DNA of 64,000 nt from Lachnospiraceae bacterium (GTDB taxonomy: Bacteria > Bacillota > Clostridia > Lachnospirales > Lachnospiraceae), in the NCBI GenBank assembly GCA_017624495.1, contig JAGAMY010000047.1, positions 1-64,000 on the forward strand. Reading direction: 5' to 3'. Under the pieces are notes generated by a model. That model made no database searches and was not told the DNA's origin. It was given only the letters and a program-made list of their open reading frames with translations. The position numbers and the translations under genes were made by a program. Shown piece after piece: positions 19,015 to 28,106 of this stretch. How positions within the stretch are numbered: the stretch's first letter is position 1; each line of letters begins with the position of its first letter.

Positions 19015-20385
19015 TTACTTTTTATTTTTAAGCAAATGGGTAATTTCTTCTACCTTTGCTTCGGTAAGTATATATCTTTTGTGGAACCAGTAAATAGCAA
19101 ACAGCAAACCTGCAATCGGTATCACAGTCATGGTCATACGCAGACCCACTACGGAACTACCTGCCACACTTTCTGCCACAGCATTGGCAGTATCGTCACT
19201 TAGATTGCATACAGTCAGACAGATAGATGCAATCAAAGCTGCTACACCGGATGCTAATTTTACCACGAAGGTCTGCATGGAAAAGATAACACTTTCATCT
19301 CTTCTGCTATTTTTCCACTCTCCATAATCTACTGTATTCGCTAAAAATACAGTTGTCAATACTGAAAGCATACCATTTGCAGCAAAAATAAAAAATCCCG
19401 GAATAAACAGTAAAAATACATTGGACATATTTGTAAATGCTAAAACTAAAAGTGCTGCATAGCCGATAATTGCCATGGCAAAGCTGATATAAAATACTTT
19501 GATTGCTGTAAAAAATTTACGAAGCACCGGGAAAAAGAGCATCATAGATAAAATCTGTATTGCTCCACCAAAGGTATTAAATAATGTATACGCATTGTAC
19601 CAATCACTACCGCCAAAATCATATTTAAAGAAATAAATTACCAGATTGGAGGTAATATAAATCGAACAGTTAATAAGTACAATGGTAATTACCACCGTCA
19701 TTGCCTGATCATTCTGTATTAAGGCTTTAAACATCTGTCCAACGGATGGTGAATCCACATCTACAGTTGATTTTTCTTTGATGTTTACACAGGTAAGTAC
19801 GATACACACGACAAAGATTACTGCAACTACAAGCGCAAACCAGCGGAAACCGGTACGTTCATCTCCGGCACCAAGCATATACACACACTGCATGGTGACA
19901 ATTGTAATAATGGCAGAACCTACACCTGCACAGGAGCGTGCCAGCGTAGATAAGCTTTCACGTTCGCTTCCACCTTCGGTAAAAGCCGGAATCATGGACC
20001 AATATGGAATATCCATCATGGTATAAGTAACGCCCCAGAGAATATACATAATGGCAGCATAGGCAACTAATCCTTTACCATCTAAGGTTGGTGGTGCTGC
20101 AAACATAAAATACAGTATGATTGCATTTAAAATCGTACCAACTAAAAGCCATGGACGGAATTTGCCCCATTTGGTCTTTGTCTTAGCCACGACAACCCCC
20201 ATGATTGGGTCGTTAAATGCATCAAATACTCTTGCCGCCATTAAGATAATACCCATAGCAATGGCACTTACCCCTAAAATATCCTGATAGTAATATAATA
20301 TGTAACTTGCAGAAAGCATGTAGACCATATCCTTGCCTACTGCGCCTAAACCATACGAAATCTTTTCACCTGTTGATAATTTCAT
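19015..20385 (-). CDS. GPH-family sugar-cation symporter (MelB-like)
   Basis: Twelve-helix inner-membrane symporter of 456 residues. N-terminal KISYGLGAVGKDMVYML and the loop between helices 2 and 3 (FDAFNDPIMGVVVAKTKTKWGKFRPW) are the GPH signature, with the cation-site aspartates in NDP and nearby. The gene lies between GH2 and GH36 hydrolase genes, so the probable cargo is an alpha- or beta-galactoside such as melibiose, raffinose or lactose. AAGGGG precedes ATG 20385. The exact sugar cannot be read from the sequence. Confidence 0.93.
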   Translation of the reverse strand: MKLSTGEKISYGLGAVGKDMVYMLSASYILYYYQDILGVSAIAMGIILMAARVFDAFNDPIMGVVVAKTKTKWGKFRPWLLVGTILNAIILYFMFAAPPTLDGKGLVAYAAIMYILWGVTYTMMDIPYWSMIPAFTEGGSERESLSTLARSCAGVGSAIITIVTMQCVYMLGAGDERTGFRWFALVVAVIFVVCIVLTCVNIKEKSTVDVDSPSVGQMFKALIQNDQAMTVVITIVLINCSIYITSNLVIYFFKYDFGGSDWYNAYTLFNTFGGAIQILSMMLFFPVLRKFFTAIKVFYISFAMAIIGYAALLVLAFTNMSNVFLLFIPGFFIFAANGMLSVLTTVFLANTVDYGEWKNSRRDESVIFSMQTFVVKLASGVAALIASICLTVCNLSDDTANAVAESVAGSSVVGLRMTMTVIPIAGLLFAIYWFHKRYILTEAKVEEITHLLKNKK

Positions 20386-20442
20386 CGTTATTTCCCCTTT
20401 CTTATCCTCTAATTTCTTCTATTTTGAAATCCCTTTTCTTTA

Positions 20443-22860
20443 CTACAGATTTCCTTCTGCCTGAATTTCAAGCTGAATGGATTCTGCTTGATTTGTAGAT
20501 ATCGTTACTGTAATTTTTCCGCTTTCACCGGTTGTTTTGATATAGGCACCACCCATACCTCCATGTAAAGAAACCACATCCGGTCCAATTAATTTTGCAG
20601 CACCTTCTACGGTAATTTTTACCGGTTCCATAAAGAATGGCAACACATTTCCATATTCATCCGTGGCTTTAATGCGGATAGCTGCCACATCATAGGATTC
20701 TGCTTCTTTTAAGGTTGTATGTGAGGCTTCTGCCAAAAGCTTTACTTTTTGCATAACAGCTTTCGTAATGGATTTTACCACTTTACCATCTTTTACTGCA
20801 TCAAAACGGTAAACCTTTGCCATACCTCCCCAGTCACCAACATATTTGGTGTATAGCGCAATGGCATCCTCCATGCGCATATGATAAATCAGAATTAGTT
20901 TTGCCGCTAATGCCTTCATGGAAAGCGGTAAATGCTCCATACCATGTAATGCCACATAATTCATTAATGTTTTTATCATTTCTGCCTGTTTAGGCTTGAA
21001 ATTTTCATTATCCTCTAACTGTGTTCCCATGAAATCAATGATTTCAACAGGTCCATTTTGCATATTTTTGTATGCAGAATCCGCTTTGGTGTATTCATGA
21101 AGCAGGATATCATTTTTATACATTTTGACAGAATCGGCATTGGTAAATATATAGGTTTTTCCACGGTTACATGCCGGATGCTCACCAATATCCATACTAG
21201 AACTGATTTCTAATACATCCTTTGTATCCGACTGGCTTGCGTATACGGCTGCCGCCAGCTTCGGATTACGGAACATATCCATAACACCATGATAACAGAT
21301 TCTATCCCCACTTCCGAAATCCTTATGGGTATTGTAATCAAACATACACCAGCCAAATCCACCGGCTATGCCTTCACCACCTGCGATGGCATCAATAACA
21401 TTTGCATGGCGGATAGCATGCTCCACGCGATGTTCCTCACAATCAAACATTTTTGTCGGGAACATATGTCCATTGTATTCACTGACAAGGTAAGGCTTAT
21501 TTGTATCCGGTGTAATTGCGCTCTTAGGCTCTACTCCCGGATTATCGCCTGTATGGGAGAAATCATTATATGTATACACATCTTCTAATAAATGACTCTT
21601 TTTTAAGGCACGGACACCTCCGGTCTGACGGGTATTGTCTAATTTGTGGGCTAAAGCATTGGTTTTTTCATAAAATGCATCATCATCCACAGATTCATTG
21701 ATACGTACCCCCCATAAAATAATGGAAGCATGATTTCTGTACTGACAAATCATATCCTTCACATTCACAAGTGCCTGTTCCTTCCATTCTGCATCACCAA
21801 TATGCTGCCAGCCCGGAAACTCTGTAAATACTAAAAGTCCGATTTCATCACAGCGATCAATAAAATCCTGTGACTGTGGATAATGAGAGGTTCGAACCGC
21901 ATTGACACCAAGCTCATGTTTTAAAATATCTGCATCAAATACCTGCATACTCTTTGGCATGGCGTATCCCACATAAGGGAAGCTCTGGTGACGGTTTAAA
22001 CCACGGATTTTTACCTTTTCTCCATTTAAGTAGAAGCCATCCACTAAGAACTCTGCTTTTCGGAAACCACAGCGAACTTCTTTTTCGTCTACCACTTTCC
22101 CCTCTTCTAAAATTTCTGCCTTTACCATGTAGAGATTTGGCTGATGGATATACCAGCCCTTTACTTTATCCATAGAAATGCTAAACTCTATATTTTCTGT
22201 TGGCGCAGCTTTTTCCTCTAGTATGGTATATTTTTCTGTTTTATCTTCTTTTATGGAAATGCGTACTGTCCGGTTAGCTTTCGCCTGATGCAGGGTAAGT
22301 TCTGCACCTAAAGTTCCTTTTCCTGTACAATCCTTTGTATTTCCCGGTATGTATTCCGGCTTTACAAAGATATCTTCGATGTAGTCCGGGTTCTTCACTT
22401 CTAAATATACGTTACGGTAAATACCGCCGTAGGTCATGTAATCGATAACGAATCCAAATGGCGGAACATTTACATCCTCTTTACTATTTACTTTCACTAC
22501 AATGGAATTATCTTTGCCAAAGGCTAATTTATCACTTAAATCAATGGTAAAAGCGGTGTAGCCACAACGATGTTCCTTTGCTTTTTTGCCATTTATAAAT
22601 ACTTCGGATACATGTCCGGCTGCTTCAAAGGTCAGCAAAAGAACTTTTCCTTCCCATTCCGGCTTAGCATAAAGCTTGTAACCATAACCGCATACCATCT
22701 GGTATTCTGATTCATCAAAATAATGTAATGGGGTTTCTTTACAGCTGTGGGGTATTCTGATTTCCTCTCCATCCGAAAAATCCACATCTGCCGTTAACCA
22801 TGCCTCGTTGAATTGTGGTGTGAAATACCAGTGATTGTTTAAATACATTCTTGCTTCCAT
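20443..22860 (-). CDS. Glycoside hydrolase family 2 protein, probable beta-galactosidase
   Basis: 805 residues, no signal peptide. N-terminal jelly-roll sugar-binding domain (KLYAKPEWEGKVLLLTFEAAG), Ig-like domain, then the TIM barrel: GLNRHQSFPYVGYAMP, AVRTSHYPQSQDFIDRCDEIG and LVFTEFPGWQ. The acid/base Glu is in WGVRINES (where LacZ-like enzymes have GNE) and the nucleophile Glu in LVSEYNGHMFP. The long C-terminal beta region resembles that of other Firmicutes GH2 enzymes. The gene lies 11 bases after the TetR gene and before the GPH transporter. Beta-galactosidase is preferred from context with alpha-galactosidase; beta-glucuronidase is possible but its usual NxK motif was not seen. Confidence 0.85.
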   Translation of the reverse strand: MEARMYLNNHWYFTPQFNEAWLTADVDFSDGEEIRIPHSCKETPLHYFDESEYQMVCGYGYKLYAKPEWEGKVLLLTFEAAGHVSEVFINGKKAKEHRCGYTAFTIDLSDKLAFGKDNSIVVKVNSKEDVNVPPFGFVIDYMTYGGIYRNVYLEVKNPDYIEDIFVKPEYIPGNTKDCTGKGTLGAELTLHQAKANRTVRISIKEDKTEKYTILEEKAAPTENIEFSISMDKVKGWYIHQPNLYMVKAEILEEGKVVDEKEVRCGFRKAEFLVDGFYLNGEKVKIRGLNRHQSFPYVGYAMPKSMQVFDADILKHELGVNAVRTSHYPQSQDFIDRCDEIGLLVFTEFPGWQHIGDAEWKEQALVNVKDMICQYRNHASIILWGVRINESVDDDAFYEKTNALAHKLDNTRQTGGVRALKKSHLLEDVYTYNDFSHTGDNPGVEPKSAITPDTNKPYLVSEYNGHMFPTKMFDCEEHRVEHAIRHANVIDAIAGGEGIAGGFGWCMFDYNTHKDFGSGDRICYHGVMDMFRNPKLAAAVYASQSDTKDVLEISSSMDIGEHPACNRGKTYIFTNADSVKMYKNDILLHEYTKADSAYKNMQNGPVEIIDFMGTQLEDNENFKPKQAEMIKTLMNYVALHGMEHLPLSMKALAAKLILIYHMRMEDAIALYTKYVGDWGGMAKVYRFDAVKDGKVVKSITKAVMQKVKLLAEASHTTLKEAESYDVAAIRIKATDEYGNVLPFFMEPVKITVEGAAKLIGPDVVSLHGGMGGAYIKTTGESGKITVTISTNQAESIQLEIQAEGNL

Positions 22861-22871
22861 CTTTCTCTCCT

Positions 22872-23432
22872 TTATCTGACGGTAATTCCGTCTATTAAAA
22901 TATTTACGACTTCTTCTAATGCTTCCTGATAGGAAATTTCGTTCACAACCAGCACATCTCTACGGAAAAACTGCTCTAAAACTGCTTCAAACATTGTCTT
23001 TAGCACCGGAATTTTAATCGGGCGGATAACCCCTTCTGCAATTCCCTGTTCTAATAACGCAATGGTATTTTCCCATCCAGTTTCTAATCGTCGTTCTACT
23101 TCTTCATAAATCTTTGGATATTTGTCTTTTAGCTGATATAATTTACGAAAATCAATATCCTGATATTTTTCTGGCATTACTCCCAAGACAGCTTTTATTC
23201 TTTCTATAGTGGTAAAATCAGGATTCTCCATTATTTTCTTTTCACCTTCTTTTACCGAACAGAAAATATAGTCAACCATCTCGAAAAACAATTCCTCTTT
23301 ATCCTTAAAAATGGTGTATATGGTTTTCTTGCTCATCCCAAGCTTTGCTGCGATATCATCCATGGTGAACTTTAAGCCTTTTTCATTGAATATTTCGATT
23401 GTTGCATTTAGTACTCTTATTTTTGCTTCCAT
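22872..23432 (-). CDS. TetR-family regulator of the galactoside operon
   Basis: 186 residues. The N-terminal TetR helix-turn-helix (FTMDDIAAKLGMSKKTIYTIF, about 23-43) is clear; the all-helical C-terminal part is of the variable ligand-binding kind. It is the first gene of the operon with GH2, GPH and GH36 genes, 11 bases before GH2. Two inverted repeats of identical geometry lie upstream of its start and are probably its operators, so the operon is likely self-repressed. A TetR protein for a sugar operon is less common than LacI or AraC; the effector is unknown. Confidence 0.92.
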   Translation of the reverse strand: MEAKIRVLNATIEIFNEKGLKFTMDDIAAKLGMSKKTIYTIFKDKEELFFEMVDYIFCSVKEGEKKIMENPDFTTIERIKAVLGVMPEKYQDIDFRKLYQLKDKYPKIYEEVERRLETGWENTIALLEQGIAEGVIRPIKIPVLKTMFEAVLEQFFRRDVLVVNEISYQEALEEVVNILIDGITVR

Positions 23433-23451
23433 TTACTTTTCCTTTCTCTCT

Positions 23452-23481
23452 AGGAAACTTATTTTCTTATTTCAGTTTCCT
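23452..23481. promoter_or_regulatory. TetR operator candidate, copy 1
   Basis: AGGAAAC, 16 bases, GTTTCCT. Adjacent bases extend each arm to nine pairs (TAGGAAACT / AGTTTCCTA). It lies 20 bases before the TetR start codon. Confidence 0.7.
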
Positions 23482-23494
23482 AAATTGTAACATC

Positions 23495-23524
23495 AGGAAA
23501 CTGGATTTTCAATTTGCGTTTCCT
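23495..23524. promoter_or_regulatory. TetR operator candidate, copy 2
   Basis: AGGAAAC, 16 bases, GTTTCCT, the same arms and spacing as copy 1. The two start 43 bases apart, about four helical turns. Confidence 0.7.
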
Positions 23525-23563
23525 ACAAATTTAAAATAGGATTTTTATGCAAAAGATACAAAG

Positions 23564-23603
23564 AAAAATGTCCATCGACCATTACTGGCTGACAGACATT
23601 TTT
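23564..23603 (-). terminator. Rho-independent terminator after the LysR gene
   Basis: AAAAATGTC (23564-23572) pairs with GACATTTTT (23595-23603). On the minus strand the stem is followed by TTTTT. It lies 23 bases beyond the LysR stop and ends the nine-gene sulfur operon. Confidence 0.8.
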
Positions 23604-23625
23604 AATCACACACTTATATTCTGCT

Positions 23626-24540
23626 TTAACATATATATTCTTCGTACTTTTGAATTTCTTCTAAATACTTTTCTCCAAGGGCACTTAATGGTATCCCTTT
23701 TCTCTTAATATAACCAATAGTTATCACATCATCCACATCCGCTTTTAATTTCACTGCGCAGTACTCTAAGCCATTTAATTCTTCACATATGATACCGCAG
23801 CATAGCGTATAACCATTCAAGCCCTTCATAAGATTCAAAAGTGTTGCCCTGTCATTAGCTTTTATCAGCCGCTTATATTGATAAGTACTAAAGACTTCCT
23901 CTGCAAAATAAAAGGCATTATTATTCCCCTGTTCAAAGGAAAGACAGGGATATTCTTCTAATTCTTCCAATGTAATCTCTTCCTTTTTGGCAAGTGGATG
24001 TCCTTTCCAGAGATATACATATGTACAACAATGCAGTAAATCATGAAATTCCAGTTCATTTTCGGCAAACAGCTTTGTAAGCACTTTCCGGTTAAAATCA
24101 TTGAGATAGAGAATGCCAATCTCACTTTTAAAATCCTTTACATCCTGAATAATGTCATTTGTTTTGGTTTCTGTTATGGAAAATTCATATTCATCCATAC
24201 CAAATTGCTTTACCATTTCTACAAAAGCATTGACGGCAAAGGTATAGTGCTGTAAAGATACTCCAAATTTCTTTTTTGTATTTTCCTTTGCAATGTATTT
24301 TGATTCGATTAACTCATACTGCAGCACGACCTGTCTGGCATATCCGATAAATTCCTTACCATCGGGCGTAATTCGTATTCCACGATTACTTCTTCTGAAA
24401 ATCTCAATGCCTATTTCCTCTTCCAGTTCTTTTATGGAGGATGAAAGACTTGGCTGTGATATAAAAAGTTTTTGTGCTGCTTCGTTCATAGAATTTGCAT
24501 CCGAAACAGCAATGGCATATTTTAATTGTGAAAGTGTCAT
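23626..24540 (-). CDS. LysR-family regulator of the sulfur amino acid operon
   Basis: 304 residues. An N-terminal LysR winged helix (MTLSQLKYAIAVSDANSMNEAAQ, then LFISQPSLSSSIKELEEEIG) is followed by a substrate-binding domain. It is the last gene of a string that starts with a cystathionine enzyme and a cystine-type ABC importer. The role is comparable to the LysR protein YtlI, which controls the tcyJKLMN operon in Bacillus subtilis (known); the parallel is inferred from gene content. A dyad that occurs twice upstream (29113-29133 and 31572-31592) has LysR-box form and is its likely target. Confidence 0.9.
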   Translation of the reverse strand: MTLSQLKYAIAVSDANSMNEAAQKLFISQPSLSSSIKELEEEIGIEIFRRSNRGIRITPDGKEFIGYARQVVLQYELIESKYIAKENTKKKFGVSLQHYTFAVNAFVEMVKQFGMDEYEFSITETKTNDIIQDVKDFKSEIGILYLNDFNRKVLTKLFAENELEFHDLLHCCTYVYLWKGHPLAKKEEITLEELEEYPCLSFEQGNNNAFYFAEEVFSTYQYKRLIKANDRATLLNLMKGLNGYTLCCGIICEELNGLEYCAVKLKADVDDVITIGYIKRKGIPLSALGEKYLEEIQKYEEYIC

Positions 24541-24569
24541 AAAATTTCCCCTGTTATTTAATCTGATAC

Positions 24570-25049
24570 TTATAAGGTTACCACATTCAATTCACAGACG
24601 TCATCCCCATTTGCAATTTTTTTAGGGAAAGAAATCTTAATATTATCAAAATTACTTGCTCTTCCGAAGTCTCCTTTGCTTGCTAAACGACATAAATAAG
24701 CTACTCTTTCATCACTTAACCCATAATTTTTCCATGCTTCTACCAATGGGCATTTGTGAAAATGTGCTACGGCATGATCTTTATCGGAAGAAATTACTTC
24801 CTGTGCAAAGGCTTCTCTTCCAGGACCTTCTTCTGTCATCAGTGCCACAAAATCTGCTGCATTTTCCACTTTTTTATCTTTAAATAAGTTCACTCCGAAT
24901 GTAAAAATCGCATCATCCGTTAATTTTTCGATATCTACTCCCTGCTTTTCTGCGGCTTCTACTAATAAGTGAAACCAGATTGCCCGGTCTGCAATTCCTG
25001 CTTTTAATCCCTGTGCTTCCTTTGATAATGTTTCGCATAAATTTGACAT
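24570..25049 (-). CDS. L-2-amino-thiazoline-4-carboxylate hydrolase-like protein
   Basis: 159 residues from ATG 25049, which has GGAGG eight bases upstream; the ATG at 25064 overlaps that site. It resembles the ATC_hydrolase family: FHKCPLVEAWKNYGL, a Cys near SDERVAYLCRLASKGD, and CELNV near the C-terminus. In Pseudomonas the family opens L-2-amino-thiazoline-4-carboxylate on the way to cysteine, but most Firmicutes members are untested. The setting, an operon of cysteine and cystathionine enzymes and an amino acid importer, fits a sulfur-heterocycle substrate. The substrate is inferred. Confidence 0.65.
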   Translation of the reverse strand: MSNLCETLSKEAQGLKAGIADRAIWFHLLVEAAEKQGVDIEKLTDDAIFTFGVNLFKDKKVENAADFVALMTEEGPGREAFAQEVISSDKDHAVAHFHKCPLVEAWKNYGLSDERVAYLCRLASKGDFGRASNFDNIKISFPKKIANGDDVCELNVVTL

Positions 25050-25066
25050 ATTCTTTTCCTCCATTT

Positions 25067-25864
25067 TTATACATTTTCTCTTTTCCGGCGTAATTCATAG
25101 GAATATTCCGGATTCAATACGGTATTGTGTCCACCGGAGATTTCAAGACTTGATGCGGTAATATAACTTGCTGCATCACTGGCTAAAAATACCACCGGTT
25201 TTGCAATTTCCTTTGGATCTGCCATTCTTTTAAGCAGATTATTTTGCAATAGTTTCTCAAGTTTTTCCTTCGTAAATGTGCTTTCTACCAACGGTGTTTT
25301 TGTATAACCGGGAAGCACCGCATTTACACGGATTCCATAGGCTGCATATTCACCTGCTAATGTGGTGCTTAAATTTACAATGGCAGACTTCATTGCCGCA
25401 TAGATGGTTGACCTGCCTGTAGTGGCACACCGTGCTGCAAGAGATGCGATATTAATAATACTTCCACCTGATTCTTTCATATAGGTATACGCTGCCTGAC
25501 TGCCAAATACTGCCGACTTAAAACAGGTCGCAATCAGATAATCCATTTCTTCCTCTGCATAAAGTTCGCCTTTTCTTACTTTATTGGTACCCACATTGTT
25601 TACCCAGACATCTATTCTTTTTTCTTTTCCGGCAGCTTTTTCTGCCAGTTGGTACACAGCCTTTTCATCGGTACTATCAACAATCCTTCCTTCAACTTCC
25701 CCAAACGCAGACAGATTCTGTATGGCTGTAAGTAAATCCTGCTGGTTTCTGCCCGTAATGATAACTTTAGCACCTTCTTTTAAAAATTCCTCTGCAGTAG
25801 CATAACCGATACCCTTACTTCCTCCGGTTACAACTACCTTTTTTCCTTTTAAATGCAAATCCAT
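25067..25864 (-). CDS. Short-chain dehydrogenase/reductase
   Basis: 265 residues, classical SDR fold. Cofactor loop TGGSKGIGYA (about 12-21), then NNVGTN in place of the common NNAG. Catalytic Ser lies in INIASLAAR, with Tyr and Lys in YAAMKSA, and the substrate side is ITASSLEISGGHNTV. Cofactor choice cannot be decided by eye. It lies between the ABC ATPase gene and the ATC-hydrolase-like gene, with short gaps. A role in processing an imported sulfur compound is plausible but unproven. Confidence 0.88.
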   Translation of the reverse strand: MDLHLKGKKVVVTGGSKGIGYATAEEFLKEGAKVIITGRNQQDLLTAIQNLSAFGEVEGRIVDSTDEKAVYQLAEKAAGKEKRIDVWVNNVGTNKVRKGELYAEEEMDYLIATCFKSAVFGSQAAYTYMKESGGSIINIASLAARCATTGRSTIYAAMKSAIVNLSTTLAGEYAAYGIRVNAVLPGYTKTPLVESTFTKEKLEKLLQNNLLKRMADPKEIAKPVVFLASDAASYITASSLEISGGHNTVLNPEYSYELRRKRENV

Positions 25865-25878
25865 AACTGCCCCACCCC

Positions 25879-26631
25879 TTAGATGACATAATCATAATCC
25901 CGTACAATTCGACGTAAAAACTGTTCTGTACGCTTTTCCTTTGGTGCTGTAAATATCTGTTTGGCAGTTCCTTCTTCTACCACAACACCACCGTCCATAA
26001 AGACCACCCGGCTGGCAACCTCCTGGGCAAAGCTCATTTCATGGGTAACCACAATCATGGTCGCCCCTTCCTTTGCCAGTTTCTTCATTACACTTAACAC
26101 TTCCCCGATTAATTCCGGGTCTAATGCAGACGTAGGTTCGTCAAACAGTAATACATCCGGATTTACTGCGATTGCTCTTGCAATTCCCACGCGCTGCTGC
26201 TGTCCACCGGATAACTGGGATGGGTAATAATCATAGCGTTCCGATAAACCAACTTTATCCAAAGCGTCCTTTGCACGTTTTATGGCTTCTTCTTTGGGAA
26301 CCTTTCTTGCCACAATCAAGCCTTCTGTCACGTTTTCTAAAGCTGTCTTGTTTGCAAACAGATTATAATTCTGAAAAACAAATGCGGTTTTCTTGCGGAT
26401 TTTGTTAATCGTCTTATGGGATGCACTCTGTAATTCGGTATGTATATCATCAAAATCGATGGTTCCTTTATCTGCTTTTTCTAAGAAATTGATAGTTCGT
26501 AAAAATGTCGTTTTACCGGAACCACTAGGACCTAAAATGACGATGATATCCCCTTTGTTTACTTTCAGGTCAACACCATTGAGTACCTGATTATTACCAA
26601 ATGCTTTGTATACATTTCTTATTTCCAACAT
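25879..26631 (-). CDS. Amino acid ABC transporter ATPase (cystine type)
   Basis: 250 residues. Walker [16 protein letters not shown] (about 34-48), Q-loop FVFQNYNLF, signature [16 protein letters not shown], Walker [14 protein letters not shown] and the switch His in VVTHE. Polar amino acid importer class (GlnQ/TcyN). It serves the two permeases and the lipoprotein encoded just upstream; with sulfur enzymes on both sides, cystine or another sulfur amino acid is the likely cargo. Confidence 0.93.
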   Translation of the reverse strand: MLEIRNVYKAFGNNQVLNGVDLKVNKGDIIVILGPSGSGKTTFLRTINFLEKADKGTIDFDDIHTELQSASHKTINKIRKKTAFVFQNYNLFANKTALENVTEGLIVARKVPKEEAIKRAKDALDKVGLSERYDYYPSQLSGGQQQRVGIARAIAVNPDVLLFDEPTSALDPELIGEVLSVMKKLAKEGATMIVVTHEMSFAQEVASRVVFMDGGVVVEEGTAKQIFTAPKEKRTEQFLRRIVRDYDYVI

Positions 26632-26646
26632 ACTTTCATCCCCTTC

Positions 26647-27360
26647 CTAATTGGTACTGATTCTTTTATATAAGGAAAAATATCTTTCTACTGCTCCATA
26701 GCCAAACTGAACTACGGTACAAAGGATAATATATAGCACAGAAATCACCAGATAGGCTTCTATGTAATTGTAGCCATATGCAGCATTTACTTTTGCAATG
26801 GCTGTAATATCTTTTACCGTCATCATAAAGGCCAAAGAAGTACTTTTCATCAGATTAATGGTGGCATTGCACAGGTTTGGGAGTGCAAAAACAACCGCCT
26901 GAGGAATAATAATCCGTGCATATGCCTGACGTTTATTTAAACCGATAGCTAATGCTGCTTCTAACTGCCCATGTTCTACTGTCAGTAATGCCGAACGAAA
27001 AACTTCTGTTAATACTGCAATGGTATTTAAGGAGAACACTACAAAGGCATAAATAATGGGATTTAACGCAAATATATCCACATCCAGATTCAACACTTCC
27101 TTTATAAAATAATTCAGAATCGTTGGCAGCAGGCTGTATAAAAACAATATCTGCAAAACCACCGGCGTTCCTCTTATAAAGGATACATAGCCGCTGACAA
27201 TTTTCCCCGAAAACTTTTTCTTTTCCAGTTTTTGCAATGCCATGAAAAAGGCTATCGGAAAAGATACCAGTAATGTAATAAATGTAAGCTCTAATGTTAC
27301 CGGAATTCCGGCTAAAACATCCAAAAATGTCTGTATCATAAATGCGGTATTGATTGTCAT
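26647..27360 (-). CDS. Amino acid ABC transporter permease 2
   Basis: His/Glu/Gln/Arg-type permease with about five membrane segments. The EAA-like loop reads EAALAIGLNKRQAYARIIIP, and RGTPVVLQILFLY is the usual N-terminal motif of the family. AGGAGG lies eight bases before ATG 27360, so I prefer it to the GTG at 27369. It pairs with the permease gene just upstream (gap about 12 bases), giving a heterodimer of TcyL/TcyM style. Confidence 0.92.
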   Translation of the reverse strand: MTINTAFMIQTFLDVLAGIPVTLELTFITLLVSFPIAFFMALQKLEKKKFSGKIVSGYVSFIRGTPVVLQILFLYSLLPTILNYFIKEVLNLDVDIFALNPIIYAFVVFSLNTIAVLTEVFRSALLTVEHGQLEAALAIGLNKRQAYARIIIPQAVVFALPNLCNATINLMKSTSLAFMMTVKDITAIAKVNAAYGYNYIEAYLVISVLYIILCTVVQFGYGAVERYFSLYKRISTN

Positions 27361-27372
27361 CTTTTCCACCTC

Positions 27373-28080
27373 CTAACCAGCTGTATGTAAAATCTTTTTC
27401 CCTTGTAATAACCTTTTTTCCAAAAGCTTTAAGGATTTTTCGCTAATTATGGTAAGTATCCAGTATAAAAGAAATAAGGACAGATAGGTTTCTAAACTAT
27501 AAGAACCCATATTTAATCCAATAATCAACTGTCCTTTTCCCATGATATCAATAAGCCCGATGGTATAGGCTAAAGAACCTTCCTTAATCAGATTTACCAG
27601 TGCATTGGCAAAATTAGGTATGGCATATACCGTACACTGTGGCAGCAGAATTCTTCTAAATGCCTGAAACTCACTCATTCCAATGCTGATAGCCGCTTCT
27701 CTCTGTCCTTTGTCCACAGCCTCATATGCAGAACGAAAGACCTCTGACATATTGGCTGCAAATAAAATAGAAAATGTGGTAATCACAAAGAATGCCTTGT
27801 GGACGTTATTAATATCTATGCCAAATACCATCAAAAGTTCCGGCAGACCATAATAGACAATAAACAACATAACGATGGAGGGGATACATCTGGTCAAATA
27901 AACATATGTATTGACCAGTATCTTTGCGATTCTGCCCCTTTTTATTTTTGCAGCGGCAAGGAGAAGTCCTATAAGTCCTCCTCCAAGAACTGTTCCAAAT
28001 GTCACTGCAATGGTCACACCAATGTAAGGAAATAACTGTGGCAACACCTCAAAAATATATGCCGGATGAAAAGGTCTCAT
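27373..28080 (-). CDS. Amino acid ABC transporter permease 1
   Basis: 235 residues, about five membrane segments, motif LTRCIPSIVMLFIVYYGLP and the ATPase-contact loop EAAISIGMSEFQAFRRILLP. AGGGAGGTG precedes ATG 28080. It follows the binding-protein gene by 26 bases. Likely partner of the second permease in a cystine-type importer. Confidence 0.92.
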   Translation of the reverse strand: MRPFHPAYIFEVLPQLFPYIGVTIAVTFGTVLGGGLIGLLLAAAKIKRGRIAKILVNTYVYLTRCIPSIVMLFIVYYGLPELLMVFGIDINNVHKAFFVITTFSILFAANMSEVFRSAYEAVDKGQREAAISIGMSEFQAFRRILLPQCTVYAIPNFANALVNLIKEGSLAYTIGLIDIMGKGQLIIGLNMGSYSLETYLSLFLLYWILTIISEKSLKLLEKRLLQGKKILHTAG

Positions 28081-28106
28081 CGTCCCACCTCCCTTCAGAT
28101 TCTTTC

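Noticed and set aside
20443..22860. Inactive GH2 because the GNE motif is missing
   Set aside because: The acid/base Glu is present in WGVRINES, a form that I recall as usual in Firmicutes GH2 enzymes.
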